Of a stretch of DNA of 64,000 nt, positions 9,358 to 18,780 are shown in pieces. This DNA comes from Ottelia alismoides (lineage: Eukaryota > Streptophyta > Magnoliopsida > Alismatales > Hydrocharitaceae): positions 124,001-188,000 of the forward strand of contig JAZKJV010011603.1 of the NCBI GenBank assembly GCA_037367405.1, in the 5' to 3' direction. How positions within the stretch are numbered: position 1 is the first letter of the stretch; every line of letters begins with the position of its first letter. The notes beneath the pieces were generated by a model. That model saw only the letters and a program-made list of their open reading frames with translations, made no database searches and was not told where the DNA came from. Both the position numbers and the translations under genes were made by a program.

Positions 9358-12063
9358 TTGGGAAAGCATCATCGGTCTAGCTTCCCCAGTCGTCAGAGTC
9401 GGAGCAGTAGCTCCCCGTTTGAGTTATTTGATATTGATATTTGGGGTCCAAGTCGTGTACCTGATCATCAGGGACACATGTTCTATCTAGTTGTAGTGGA
9501 TGATTTCTCTCGTGTATCTTGGGTCTTCCTTTTAAAGAATAAATCTGAAGTAGGGGATGTTGTTAAAAATTTGATTAATGAAGTGCAGAATATTTTTTCT
9601 TCTACTGTCAAATATGTTCGTACAGATAATGCACTTGAATTTTGCACGTGGTTTCTCTCTCAGTTTCTCTCGTCTAAGGGCATTATTCACCAAACCACTT
9701 ATCCTTACACATCTCAGCAGAATGGCGTGGCAGAAAGAAAGCATCGCCACCTTCTTGACATTTCTCGAACCCTCCTTATTCAGAGTTGTGCTCTATCACC
9801 TTCTGGGGGGATGCTGTTCTTGCAGCCTGCTATCTGGTCAATCATATGCTGTCATCTGTCTTTGGTGAGAAAATTCCTCTTTCTATCATTTTTCCTGATA
9901 AGGAATTATTCTCTTACTCCTCGTGTCTTTAGTACTGTTGCGTTTATTCATCTCCTGTCTCATGGACTTAACAAGCTATCTCCTAGAGCTGTCAAGTGTG
10001 TCTTTGTAGGTTACTCTCGGACTCAGAAGGGCTATCATTGTTATGACCCCATAAACAAGAAATATTTTGTCAGTGCAGATGTCACATTTTTTGAGTCTGT
10101 TATGTATTTTTCCCCTGCAGACGACAGGCTAGTCCCATCCACTACCAATGATGATGTCTATGTTCCTCCGCCTCCAAGTCTGAATTCACCTGAGTCCATT
10201 CCTGCTCCAGTTGCTACGTCACCTAACCCAACGTCACCTCTACCACCACCACCTCCACAACCTCCTATTCCACCTTTACCAAAATACTATACGTGTCAGT
10301 CAGGTCCTGCTCAGGCTACACGTCAGGCATCCATAACGCCTCAGGTATGTTCAGATGGCATTACTACTGATGGGTCAGATATGGTACATGTGCAGGATTC
10401 TTCATTGCAGGAGGAGACTCTACCATCCAGTACAGAGGACAGCGACCTTGATATTCCTATTGCTATCCGGAAGCAGAAGCGGACGTGTGCGTCTTATCTT
10501 TTTGCTTCCCAGGTGTCTTTTCATCGCCTAACAGGCGACTTTCAGAGATTTGCTACAGCTTTGTCTTCTGTGGACATACCACAGACGTATCAAGAAGCCA
10601 TGAAGATTGATTGCTGGCGACTGGCTATGAAAGAAGAGATGTGTGCCTTACAGTCTCGTGGGACATGGAGCTTGGTTAATGCTCCTTCTGATGCATCCAT
10701 TGTTAGCTGTAAATGGGTATTCACAGTTAAATACCGTGCTGATGGCAGTCTAGATAGATACAAGGCAAGGTTAGTTGCGAGAGGTTTCACACAGACCTAT
10801 GGTGTGGATTATATGGAAACATTTTCTCCAGTGGCTCGTCACTCTACTCTTCGCATTCTCTCATCGGTTGCTGTGGTAGGTGACTGGACTATATCTCAAC
10901 TTGAAGTCAAGAATGCTTTCTTCTATGGAGATTTACAGGAGGAAGTCTACATGCAGCAGCTACCAGGGTTCACTTTTGAGGGGGAGAAGCATATGGTGTG
11001 TAGACTTTACAAGGAAATTTATGGCCTTAAACAAAGTCCAAGGGCGTGGTTCCAGAAGCTTTCCCATATGATTGAACGACAGGGGTTCAAAAGATCAAGT
11101 GCAGATCACTCGTTGTTTATTCAGAAGTCTTATACAGGTACGGTTGTCATCATGGTCTATGTTGATGATATTCTGGTGACAGGAGATGATGTTCAGGGAA
11201 TAGAGAGGGCAAAAGCATTTCTGGGCCGTCAGTTCGTCACGAAGGATCTTGGAACCCTGAGATACTTTCTGGGGTTGGAATTTTCCAGGAATCCACAGGG
11301 TCTGGTGATGACCCAAAGGAAGTACATTACAGATTTTTTGACTGAGACATGCATGGTTGGATGCAGACCATCGAGTATTCCCATGGATCCAAGCATGAAG
11401 CTGTATGATGATGACACTGCTGAAGTAGATAAGAGGAGATATAAAGAAATGGTGGGTAAGCTCCTTTATATTACCATAACTCGGCCCGATATTGCCTTTG
11501 CAGTAAGCCGGGTAAGTCAATTTATGGAGCAGCCAAGACAAGTTCATATGGATGCCATATATATGATACTGAGGTATCTAAAGTCTTCTCCAGGTTCAAG
11601 ACTGCTATTTCGAAAGGGCACAGATTTATCTATTTCAGCATGTACAGATGTCGATTATGCAGGGTGTCCTAAGGATCGAAAGTCGACCTCAGGATTTGCT
11701 GTTTTTGTTGGGAGCTCTCTAGTTTCTTGGAAAAGCAAGAAACAAATAGTTGTGGCAAGCTCTAGTGCTGAATCTGAATATAGGGCCATGGCGCAAGCAA
11801 GCACGGAGATGATGTGGGTTCGATCTGTGCTAGAGGACCTACATATAGCCGTACCTTTACCCTTGCAGCTTCAGTGTGACAATCAGGCGGCATTGTTTAT
11901 TGCCAACAATCCAGCATTCCATGAAAGAACAAAGCATATTGAAGTTGATTGCCGCTACACTAGAGACTTGATCCAGAGAGGATTGATATCTACATCTCAC
12001 GTGAGCTCAGGGCATCAGACTGTTGACATGTTCACCAAGATGTTGCTCAGAGGACCCTTCTAG
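9358..12063 (+). CDS. Copia-1 pol: integrase, reverse transcriptase and RNase H (901 codons open)
   Basis: This is the longest open frame in the window. Integrase comes first, with IDIWGPSR, VRTDNALEF and NGVAERKHRHLL, the last holding the catalytic Glu. Reverse transcriptase follows from about 10600, with KARLVARGFTQ and YVDDILVTGDD (Tyr at 11158) at its active centre. RNase H follows with DRKSTSGF, SSAESEYRAMAQ and HIEVDCRYTRD. Against Copia-2, a one-base loss near 9792 and a two-base loss near 9912 put about 40 integrase codons out of frame. The frame ends at TAG 12061-12063, where Copia-2 has CAG, removing about 15 C-terminal residues. The start at 9358 is only the first Met after the upstream stops, so this is a polyprotein fragment. 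Confidence 0.9.
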   Translation: MGKHHRSSFPSRQSRSSSSPFELFDIDIWGPSRVPDHQGHMFYLVVVDDFSRVSWVFLLKNKSEVGDVVKNLINEVQNIFSSTVKYVRTDNALEFCTWFLSQFLSSKGIIHQTTYPYTSQQNGVAERKHRHLLDISRTLLIQSCALSPSGGMLFLQPAIWSIICCHLSLVRKFLFLSFFLIRNYSLTPRVFSTVAFIHLLSHGLNKLSPRAVKCVFVGYSRTQKGYHCYDPINKKYFVSADVTFFESVMYFSPADDRLVPSTTNDDVYVPPPPSLNSPESIPAPVATSPNPTSPLPPPPPQPPIPPLPKYYTCQSGPAQATRQASITPQVCSDGITTDGSDMVHVQDSSLQEETLPSSTEDSDLDIPIAIRKQKRTCASYLFASQVSFHRLTGDFQRFATALSSVDIPQTYQEAMKIDCWRLAMKEEMCALQSRGTWSLVNAPSDASIVSCKWVFTVKYRADGSLDRYKARLVARGFTQTYGVDYMETFSPVARHSTLRILSSVAVVGDWTISQLEVKNAFFYGDLQEEVYMQQLPGFTFEGEKHMVCRLYKEIYGLKQSPRAWFQKLSHMIERQGFKRSSADHSLFIQKSYTGTVVIMVYVDDILVTGDDVQGIERAKAFLGRQFVTKDLGTLRYFLGLEFSRNPQGLVMTQRKYITDFLTETCMVGCRPSSIPMDPSMKLYDDDTAEVDKRRYKEMVGKLLYITITRPDIAFAVSRVSQFMEQPRQVHMDAIYMILRYLKSSPGSRLLFRKGTDLSISACTDVDYAGCPKDRKSTSGFAVFVGSSLVSWKSKKQIVVASSSAESEYRAMAQASTEMMWVRSVLEDLHIAVPLPLQLQCDNQAALFIANNPAFHERTKHIEVDCRYTRDLIQRGLISTSHVSSGHQTVDMFTKMLLRGPF

Positions 12064-12109
12064 AGATGTTCTTCCAAGCTGAGCATGATAGATATCTATG
12101 CTCCACCTT

Positions 12110-12118
12110 GAGGGGGAG
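12110..12118 (+). other. Copia-1 polypurine tract
   Basis: GAGGGGGAG lies directly before the 3' LTR and would prime plus-strand DNA. The same sequence precedes the Copia-2 3' LTR at 27579-27587. Confidence 0.85.
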
Positions 12119-12264
12119 AGTAGAGATCTATATTATTATGTTTTGTACCTTTTCGTAATTTCTGTTTACTCTATGGACTACTATGTATTTTACCCGTGAG
12201 GTCTCTCCCTATATAAGAGAGCCTAGGGCTTCTTGGAATAATATATTGTTCACTTTTTCCAACA
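12119..12264 (+). repeat. Copia-1 3' LTR
   Basis: It is 146 bp, aligned end to end with the 5' LTR. The first base has changed so it begins AG instead of TG; it ends CCAACA. The GTATG duplication follows at 12265-12269. Confidence 0.95.
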
Positions 12265-12272
12265 GTATGGAT

Positions 12273-12364
12273 CTGTAAGCAACATTACAAAAATTGTGAC
12301 TAATGACTATATCAATTACTAATTTACTACTAGTATTTCTATTAGCTGGGTCAATAGTCATTAC
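12273..12364 (-). other. hAT transposase intron
   Basis: On the minus strand a donor TTCG|GTAATG at 12364 and an acceptor TTACAG|ATCC at 12273 delimit 92 bp. Splicing links NWSTFDS to IHTKKRGSLE, the usual continuity of hATC domains. The Copia-1 insertion lies eight bases downstream of the acceptor. Confidence 0.7.
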
Positions 12365-14269
12365 CGAATCAAACGTACTCCAGTTGCGCTCACATCCAGA
12401 GGATGCAGAGGTCAAGCTTAAGATCTTGATGGCCATGTCTTTCAAATGTGGTGTGTCGTCTCCATAATTGTACCACCAATTAGCTAATAAAATGCAGAAA
12501 TGGTTAAGTCAATGAAATCAACGATGTTCCAAATGACATTGATTGAAAATAATGCTTGAAATACCTGCATCGAAATTTTCATCATTTCTCATCCTCTATC
12601 TCATGGCTAATGGTTTCCCAAATGGTCCACGATTATGTCTATAATCAAGAAGCTCCTTTGTGGTGATATCATCTTGTATATCCAAATCTGGATAAAATCT
12701 TTCCATGCAATCCATAAAACCTCTCTTCACTACAATTTCTGTATCACCACCGCACTCCGTGAAAAAGAAGTATGAGTTCAAAAAGTAAGCTGCTAGATGC
12801 AATGGAGTGTCAAGCATGCCCTTGGTCTTGGAGATAATAACGTCCACAAAAAACTTGTAAGATGACTCCACGCTATTAAAAGATGCAATCATCTCTCTTT
12901 TTGCTTCTTCAAGCCCTCCATAAACAAAGCCCATGGATGGGCGCCGATCAGCATCAACCACAGGCAATAGACGAACCAAAGGTGTAAAAATTTTGATTGT
13001 AAATGTGGTGTGGTTCCAAGAATTGGCTGAAGACTATGGACGTCACTTGTTCTCCCTTTTTGGTCTTGTACCATTTGCAGGTCCTCCACTCATCTGAAGA
13101 AAACATCAACCTGAGCTCGTCTTTTTCTCTAGAATGCTTTTAAGAGTGAGAAAAGTAGTAGAAAACTTCATTTGCCCTGATCTAGTGATGTCTTTCTTGC
13201 TTGTAAACTTCCGCATCAAGCTCAAAGTTTTAGTGCGAGCATAAATAAAAATTGTGAGTGTCCTTGCCTTTTTAATTGCACTCTTCACTTTCGAATCTTT
13301 ACTGATCTCCAAAGCAAGATCAACGGAATGAGCAGCACAGGAAGTCCACCATATCTGGGGATATTTTGTGAGCAACAATCTTCCAGCTGCTAGATTCATC
13401 GAAGCATTATCCGCAACAACTTGAACAACATTCTCTACGCCAACTTCAGTTATGCACTCATCCACGAGCTGAAAGATGTACTCGGTATTGTGTGTCTCGT
13501 CAGAAGTATCTATGGACTTCAAAAATGAAGTCCAAAAGGAGCAATTGACACATGAGTTCATGATGCTCTGTCCGCGTATGTTCGTCCATGCATCAGTCAT
13601 TATAGAGCATCCTGTCTTCTTCTATGTAATGTGATGACATTGCAAGTCATCAGATATTTTCTTGACCGCCTTCTTCAAAAATGGACCGCTAATCTTATAC
13701 CTCGTAGGAGTCTTGAGACCTGGACCATACATCCCAATTTCCTCCACCATCTGCTTGAACTGTTTTGTGGTCAATGCATTGAAAGGGATCACCGACGTAT
13801 ATGCCCAGTTGCATATATAAGAGACAACTCTTTCACGATGGTCCTTGGATAAAGCATGTTTTATGCTCATCTGTCGTGATCATTAAACAACGACGGTCTC
13901 CTCCAGAGATTCGGAAGATTGATGTCTTTTCACAGATCTAGCATCTCCAACGATGCTGATATCAATCTCATCTCCGCAACCTCAACGGCTTTCTGACTTT
14001 TCTTTCTAGCAATGTCATCCAAGTATGATATCATCATCTTCTTCGTCTCTTCGTCCACCTTAGCGCATGCAGCCACGTTGCCTTTAAGATGTTGCTTGAA
14101 CCTAAAAAACCCTCCTTTCACCACTATCTTGCACAACTTACAAGTAACCGTGTTCGGATCCGCACGGTTTGAAAGGTATCCAAATTGCCATGCAGGATCA
14201 CTTGATCCCGGTGGCACATAGAAGGATGGGTCGCTACCAGAAGCGACATTTGTGGGTGATGCGACCATC

Positions 14270-14572
14270 TACATTGTCAGAAACTCACAAGTTAAAACTT
14301 GATATAAACAAGTTACTGATTACTAATGAGTAACTAATATTCTATTAGTAACAATTATATACTAAAAATATAACAATACATAGTTACAACTTCACATAAG
14401 AACACATAATTTCAATTTGTATTTAAATAAGAACAAAAAAGATATAACTCCTACAAATGCATTTAAATAAAAACAAACAAGCCACAACACTTGCATCATA
14501 ACACAATAGTATGTAACAATGTAACACAATAGATCCTTCTTAAGAACCATCCAACACAATAATATATATAAT
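14270..14572. other. hAT 5' non-coding region
   Basis: AT-rich sequence upstream (minus strand) of the transposase ATG. It contains repeated words such as TTAAGAACCATCCAACA at 14539-14556, 15000-15014 and 15028-15042. No gene is seen. Confidence 0.4.
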
Positions 14573-14960
14573 GGGTTAAATGGGGCTGCCCCCTGGGATT
14601 AGCCAACTTGGCTACTCCCACCCCTATTTTTCCCTCATTTTCTTATTTCTTTGGAAAATAAAAATTTGTAAATTCATCATTATATCCCTCTAACATTCTA
14701 TTAAAATTTCGTCAGAAACAGAGACTCCTGCGGCCTCCATCCAAACAGGGTCGATTTAAAAAATCCTGCGATCGTTAAAAAAATGAAGTCTGGATGGAGG
14801 GCCTAGGAGTCTCTGTTTCTGATGAAATTTTAACAGAATGTTAGAGGGATATAGTGATGAATATACACATTTTTATTTTCCAAAGAAATAAAAAAATGAG
14901 GGAAAATAGGGGTGGGAGTAGCAAAGTTGGCTACTCCCAGGGGGCAGCCCCATTTTACCC
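14573..14960. mobile_element. Foldback MITE, Mutator type (388 bp)
   Basis: The two halves are a long inverted repeat: the left arm begins GGGTTAAATGGGGCTGCCCC and the right arm ends GGGGCAGCCCCATTTTACCC, with arms of roughly 180 bp around a short loop near 14750-14780. A 9-bp duplication, ATATATAAT, flanks it (14564-14572 and 14961-14969). Nine-base duplications with long terminal inverted repeats point to the Mutator superfamily. It carries no coding sequence and a transcript would fold into a near-perfect hairpin. Confidence 0.82.
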
Positions 14961-14969
14961 ATATATAAT

Positions 14970-15624
14970 TTATAATATGGGCATATATAGTATTAGCTTC
15001 TTAAGAACCATCCAAAAAATAGACCCTTAAGAACCATCCAACAAAAATGCATAGTATGAGCTTCTTAAGAACCATACAACAAATAGCATGAGCATGTCAA
15101 AATAGCAAATCAACACAACATAACCATCCAACAAACTATTATTAAAAAATGGCCAAAAAATTTAAAAACCCTAACCTATTTCGGATGGAGCAGGCAGGGT
15201 CTGGAGTAGGTGGCGACCGGAGAGGCGGCGACTGGATGGAGTAGGCGGCGATCGGAGAGGCGGCGATTGGAGCAGCAAGCGGCGAACGGGGGCTAGAGCA
15301 TGCGGTGACCGCTATCTGGAGCAGGAGGCACCGTGTGGTGATTGCATGGGCAAGAGCTCCTATCGGGTGTGTGTGCATGGGTTTTGGGGCTTGGGATATT
15401 GTCTAACAGTAACCTAAAGCCTCCATAAATGGGTATTCGAATATGTGTTATCGGATCTTACTTGCAAAAATCAATCGATTAGTCGACCGACTATCCCGAC
15501 TAGTCGGCTCGACTAATCGGGGTACCCAATTAAAGGCCGGCAAAGGCTAATCAGATCGGCCAGCATACCGATTCGAGTAATCGAGCCGACTAATCAGCCT
15601 AGTCAGCCAATTTTTACAAGCTTG
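14970..15624. other. hAT right subterminal region
   Basis: Non-coding. Bases 15475-15605 hold many GACTAATC / GTCGGCTCGACTAATCG words in both orientations, the counterpart of the repeats at 2660-2735. Bases 15200-15330 are GC-rich, with GGCGGCGA-type repeats, and could be the promoter side of the transposase gene. Confidence 0.5.
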
Positions 15625-15685
15625 GAGGGGGTTAGGGTTTTTTCGGGCACTAGAGCTCCGGCCTTAGACCGTCGCCCTGATACTA

Positions 15686-15829
15686 TGTTTGAAGAAATAA
15701 AAGAGTTGTTTATTCCATGGAACCCTAGGCTCTTTTATATCGAGGAGAGACCTATGGGTAAACTACATAAGACTGATGAAGGAAATTAGAATAAGAAAAA
15801 GAGTACAATAACTGGAATATAACTCTACA
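15686..15829 (-). repeat. Copia A 5' LTR
   Basis: The reverse complement runs TGTAGAGTTATA...CTTCAAACA, 144 bp, alignable throughout with the Copia-1 LTR, including CTCTTTTATATCGAGG at the TATA position. The primer-binding site on the minus strand follows at 15685-15674. The partner LTR lies outside the window, so the flanking duplication (15830-15834, AGGCA) cannot be verified. Confidence 0.8.
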
Positions 15830-15834
15830 AGGCA

Positions 15835-16003
15835 ATTATAGATGTCAAATCTATAAGTCGGTGAAGGACCAGTCCCGTACATCATGGGGAAACTTGTAAA
15901 AAAGATGGTGTTCTTTGTGTGCTTCATCTAACTAGCATTACTAATCTGCAAAGATGAGGTATATCGTAGCCCATCATAATCAACAATGAATTTCCTTTTT
16001 CAT
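15835..16003. other. Unassigned spacer
   Basis: Sequence between the Copia A LTR and the RTE-a duplication. I see no gene or clear repeat signature in it. Confidence 0.4.
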
Positions 16004-16016
16004 CATGCAAGTAATG

Positions 16017-17874
16017 AAAGTACAAACGAAATGTGGGAGGCAATAGCATCTTGTATCCGAAAGGTAGCCAAAGAGATACTAGACGAGTCAAAGGGAGGAG
16101 CTCCAGGTCAAAAGGAAGCTTGGTGGAGTGAAGGGGTGCAAGAGAAGCTAAAAATTAAAAGTGCATACTTTAAAGCTATGTATAAGGATAGAACAACGGA
16201 AACTGTCACAAACTACAAAATAGCGAAGAAGGGAGCAAAGAAGGTTGTAAGCGAAGCTAAGTCAAAAGCTTATGATGTTTTTTTTTACAAAAATATCGAC
16301 TCTAAGGAGGGCCAGAAGGATATATTCATGTTGGCCAAAGCACGAGAAAGAAAGGCCAAAGACATTTCTCAAATGAGATGCATTAAGGACGAGGAAGGTT
16401 GCGTGCTTGTTACTCAGAAGGACATAGAGACTAGATGGGAGTAGTACTTCCATAAACGTTTCATTGGGGAAGGAAATAGAGAGATCGCTTCGGGTGATCT
16501 AGCTAGTAGTTCGATCACACACTCCCAAATTTTCATAGTGTGACTCATCAGCTTGATACCTCTATAATTTAAACAATTTTGAATGTTTTCTTTATTCTTA
16601 TAAAGAGGCGCCACGATACTCCTCCAATCTTCAGGCATTTTCTTACTTTGTCAAATAACATTGAATAGATTCGTAAGCCAAATCAAACCGCGCTCACCTA
16701 AAACTCTCCATACTTTTATAGGGATGTCGTCCTACATCTTTCCCAGGTCTCATAACCTTCAAAGCCTCCTCTATAGAGCTAAAAGGAAGAAACTCCGTAT
16801 GATCTTTATTGATTTGGAGAAGGCTTATGATTCTGTCCCACGAGAGATATTGTGGAGAGTTTCAGAGAAGAGACAAGTACATGTCCTATACATTAACCTC
16901 ATAAAGGATGTGTATGATAGGGCTTTATCTTGTGTAAAGACCCTGTCTAGGAAGGCCGATTATTTTGACATCAACATTGCTTTACATCAAGGTTCAACTT
17001 TGAGTCCATTTCTTTTTACTTCGACTACGGACGAGTTGACAAGTCACATTCAGGATGAGTTACCTTGGTGTATCTAATTTGATGATGATATTATGTTGAT
17101 TGAAGAAACTAAAGATGGAGTAAATGAGAAGCTTGAGGTATGGAGACATGTATTGGAGACTAAAGGATTTCGTATAAGTAGTGCTAAGACGGAATATATG
17201 GAGTGCACCTTTGATGGAAGCAATGGTGAAGGAATTGATGTGAAGATTGGTGACAATAACATTCGAAAGAGAGATTCTTTTAGATATCTGGGATCTATTT
17301 TGCAACAGGATGGGGAAATTGATGGAGATGTTACTAATAGAATAAATGTAGGCTGGCTAAAATGGAGAGGATCCTCTGTTGTTCTCTGAGATAAGAAAAT
17401 CCCTTTAAAAATTAAAGGAAAGTTTTACAAAGTAGCCGTGAGACCTATTATGCTCTATGGATCTGAATGTGCCTGTGAACCATAGACATGTGCAGAGAAT
17501 GGATGTAGCAGAAATGAAAATACTAAGGTGGATGTGTGGACACATACGTAAAGATCGAATTCAGAATGATGTAATTAGAAAGAAAGTTAGTGTCGCTCCG
17601 ATCGAGGATAAGATGTGAGAAAACTGCTTAAGATGGTTTGGTCATTTGCAAAGAAGATCAGTGGATGCACCAGTTAGGAGATGCGAGTGTAGGGATGTTG
17701 AGCCGGCTATGAGAGGGCGAGGGTGGCCCAAGAAGTGTTGGAAAGAGACTATACGAAGGGATCTTAGTTTTTTGGATATAAGCCCGGGAATGAACCAAGA
17801 TAGATCTGAATGGAGGCGAAGAATCCATATAGCCGACCCTACTTAATTGTGGGAAAAGGCTTTGTTGTTGTATT
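16017..17874 (+). mobile_element. RTE-a: 5'-truncated RTE LINE with an internal inversion
   Basis: A plus-strand RTE-type non-LTR retrotransposon starting inside the endonuclease-RT linker and ending with GGCTTTGTTGTTGT, the family 3' tail. Near-identical 13-bp duplications flank it (ATGCAAGTAATGA 16004-16016; ATGCAAGTAACGA 17875-17887). RT sequence is recognisable (IDLEKAYDSVPREILWR, LHQGSTLSPFLF), and the C-terminal RRDLSFLDISP segment follows. Bases about 16512-16772 are inverted relative to RTE-d, with roughly 60 bp lost at one breakpoint and 130 bp at the other. The ORF is broken, and the usual FADD box is altered (FDDDIMLI). Confidence 0.85.
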
Positions 17875-17887
17875 ATGCAAGTAACGA

Positions 17888-18227
17888 GAAGCACCAAAAT
17901 CAATCAGCATGCATATACTCTAGCATATGTGCTAATAATATAAGCATAGGCTATTCATGAAGAATACGTTGTGGGAAATGTCAGCTTCAAAACTCTTACA
18001 AAAAAGGCCAAGATCCAAGGATCTACCTCATCTGGGAGATGATATCAATTATTCTATAATCAAAACAACAAAAGGATTTTCTAAAGAACCATCAAACTAG
18101 TCAACCACTTGATTGGTTACAGCTCAAGAGTGGATCTTTCACCTGCATGTGTCCTCATATGCTCATACTAGTAGCGAATAACGATAAGGGCATTAAGCTT
18201 AACCACCATGTATGTCACCAATATCGG
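17888..18227. other. Unassigned sequence beside Copia D
   Basis: No coding potential seen. It is continuous with 15835-16003 once RTE-a is removed, so it is older host or repeat DNA. Confidence 0.4.
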
Positions 18228-18780
18228 TGTTGGATATGATCAAGCACTATAGAAATAGGGTGACGACCTGAGAAGAAAAGCATTCTCAATCGCGTAAGAC
18301 AAGCATTTATAGTGATTCAGCATTGTGTCTACTCTGGTTGCTCACATCATACTCTCTCTATTGTTTCTTAAATGATTAGTAATACAATATTTGTTGGCCC
18401 TAAGGTCCCTTTTACGCTACAAAAAAAAATATTGATGGTACTTAGTAATCCCCACCATCAGCACTCAGTCAAGCAAGATATAGGAGGAGGATCAACCATT
18501 GCAACACTCCCTCCCATCAACTCACAGCCAATCAGAATGCATGAAGGGGAATAGACATCTCAGCAATCAAGCTCATTGGCTCTCAGCCCATCAGAATGCA
18601 CGATGACAATCATGCATCTCAACAATCCATCCCATCAGCTATCAACCAATAAAAAAACAGGAGGGGGAATCAGACATTTTAGAACTCTGGCACATTAGGT
18701 TTCAACCAATCAGAAGGCAAGAGGAAGATCAATCACATTAGCAATCCCTTCTACTAGTTCTTAGTCAATCAATCTTTATA
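18228..18780 (-). repeat. Copia D 3' LTR with internal tandem repeats
   Basis: It shares order and motifs with 37539-38329: a TGTTGG start on the plus strand, then TGATATGATCAAGCAC-like sequence, then about five imperfect units of 55-62 bp containing CAATCC...CATCAG...CCAATCAGAA. The right boundary is approximate, because the element's polypurine tract is not clear. Confidence 0.65.

Larger units (their letters stand above)
3401..12264 (+). mobile_element. Copia-1: full-length Ty1/copia retrotransposon with internal insertion
   Basis: Two 146-bp LTRs (3401-3546 and 12119-12264) flank a primer-binding site, gag-pol and a polypurine tract, with a perfect GTATG duplication outside. Without the 3878-bp insertion and its duplication the element is about 5.0 kb. 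Pol order is protease, integrase, reverse transcriptase, RNase H, which is diagnostic of Ty1/copia. I count about 5 LTR differences over 146 bp (about 3.4%). It inserted into the hAT transposase exon a few bases downstream of a splice acceptor. Several premature stops make it non-autonomous now. Confidence 0.95.
2958..14268 (-). pseudogene. hAT transposase gene, split by Copia-1
   Basis: Reading on the minus strand, 14268-13930 encodes an N-terminal BED-type zinc finger (CKLCKIVVKGGFFRFKQHL). Bases 13870-13106 encode the DUF659-like catalytic part with TDAWTNIRG, VVADNASMN and CAAHSVDLALE. Bases 12979-12596 follow, and 12445-12365 encodes the hATC dimerisation signature (SLTSASSGCERNWSTF). 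A GT-AG intron fits at 12364-12273. The coding sequence then resumes beyond Copia-1 at 3395 with KKRGSLETKRLNDLVYVRFN, and ends near 2958 in a strongly acidic tail (runs of D and E). An in-frame stop near 13627 and the retrotransposon insertion make it a pseudogene. Confidence 0.82.
2635..15624 (-). mobile_element. hAT transposon carrying nested insertions
   Basis: The left end begins CAAGGTTGCAGAAGTCAGC and the right end, read inward, begins CAAGCTTGTAAAAATTGGC, an imperfect terminal inverted repeat of about 19 bp. Eight-base near-identical duplications flank it. Both subterminal regions (about 2640-2735 and 15470-15605) are crowded with TAGTCGG / CGACTAATC-type motifs, typical of transposase binding zones. 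It encodes a minus-strand hAT transposase. Removing Copia-1 leaves about 4.1 kb, a normal size for an autonomous-type hAT. It sits in the leader of Copia A, so it is younger than Copia A and older than Copia-1. Confidence 0.8.
1..15829 (-). mobile_element. Copia A: Ty1/copia retrotransposon, 3' part outside window
   Basis: This is a minus-strand copia element. Its 5' LTR is at 15686-15829, followed on the minus strand by a degenerate primer-binding site (TAGTATCAGGGC). Leader sequence at 15633-15685 continues at 2626 and below, after a hAT insertion is removed. Gag lies at about 2310-1400, the protease region near 1270, and integrase at about 1140-60. Reverse transcriptase would lie left of base 1, outside the window. 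The LTR aligns along its whole length with those of Copia-1 and its proteins read like Copia-1 and Copia-2, so the three belong to one family. Stops and frameshifts break it in many places, so it is inferred to be inactive. Confidence 0.85.

Noticed and set aside
9532..9750. Antisense frame across the copia integrase
   Set aside because: It mirrors the coding strand and has no independent features.
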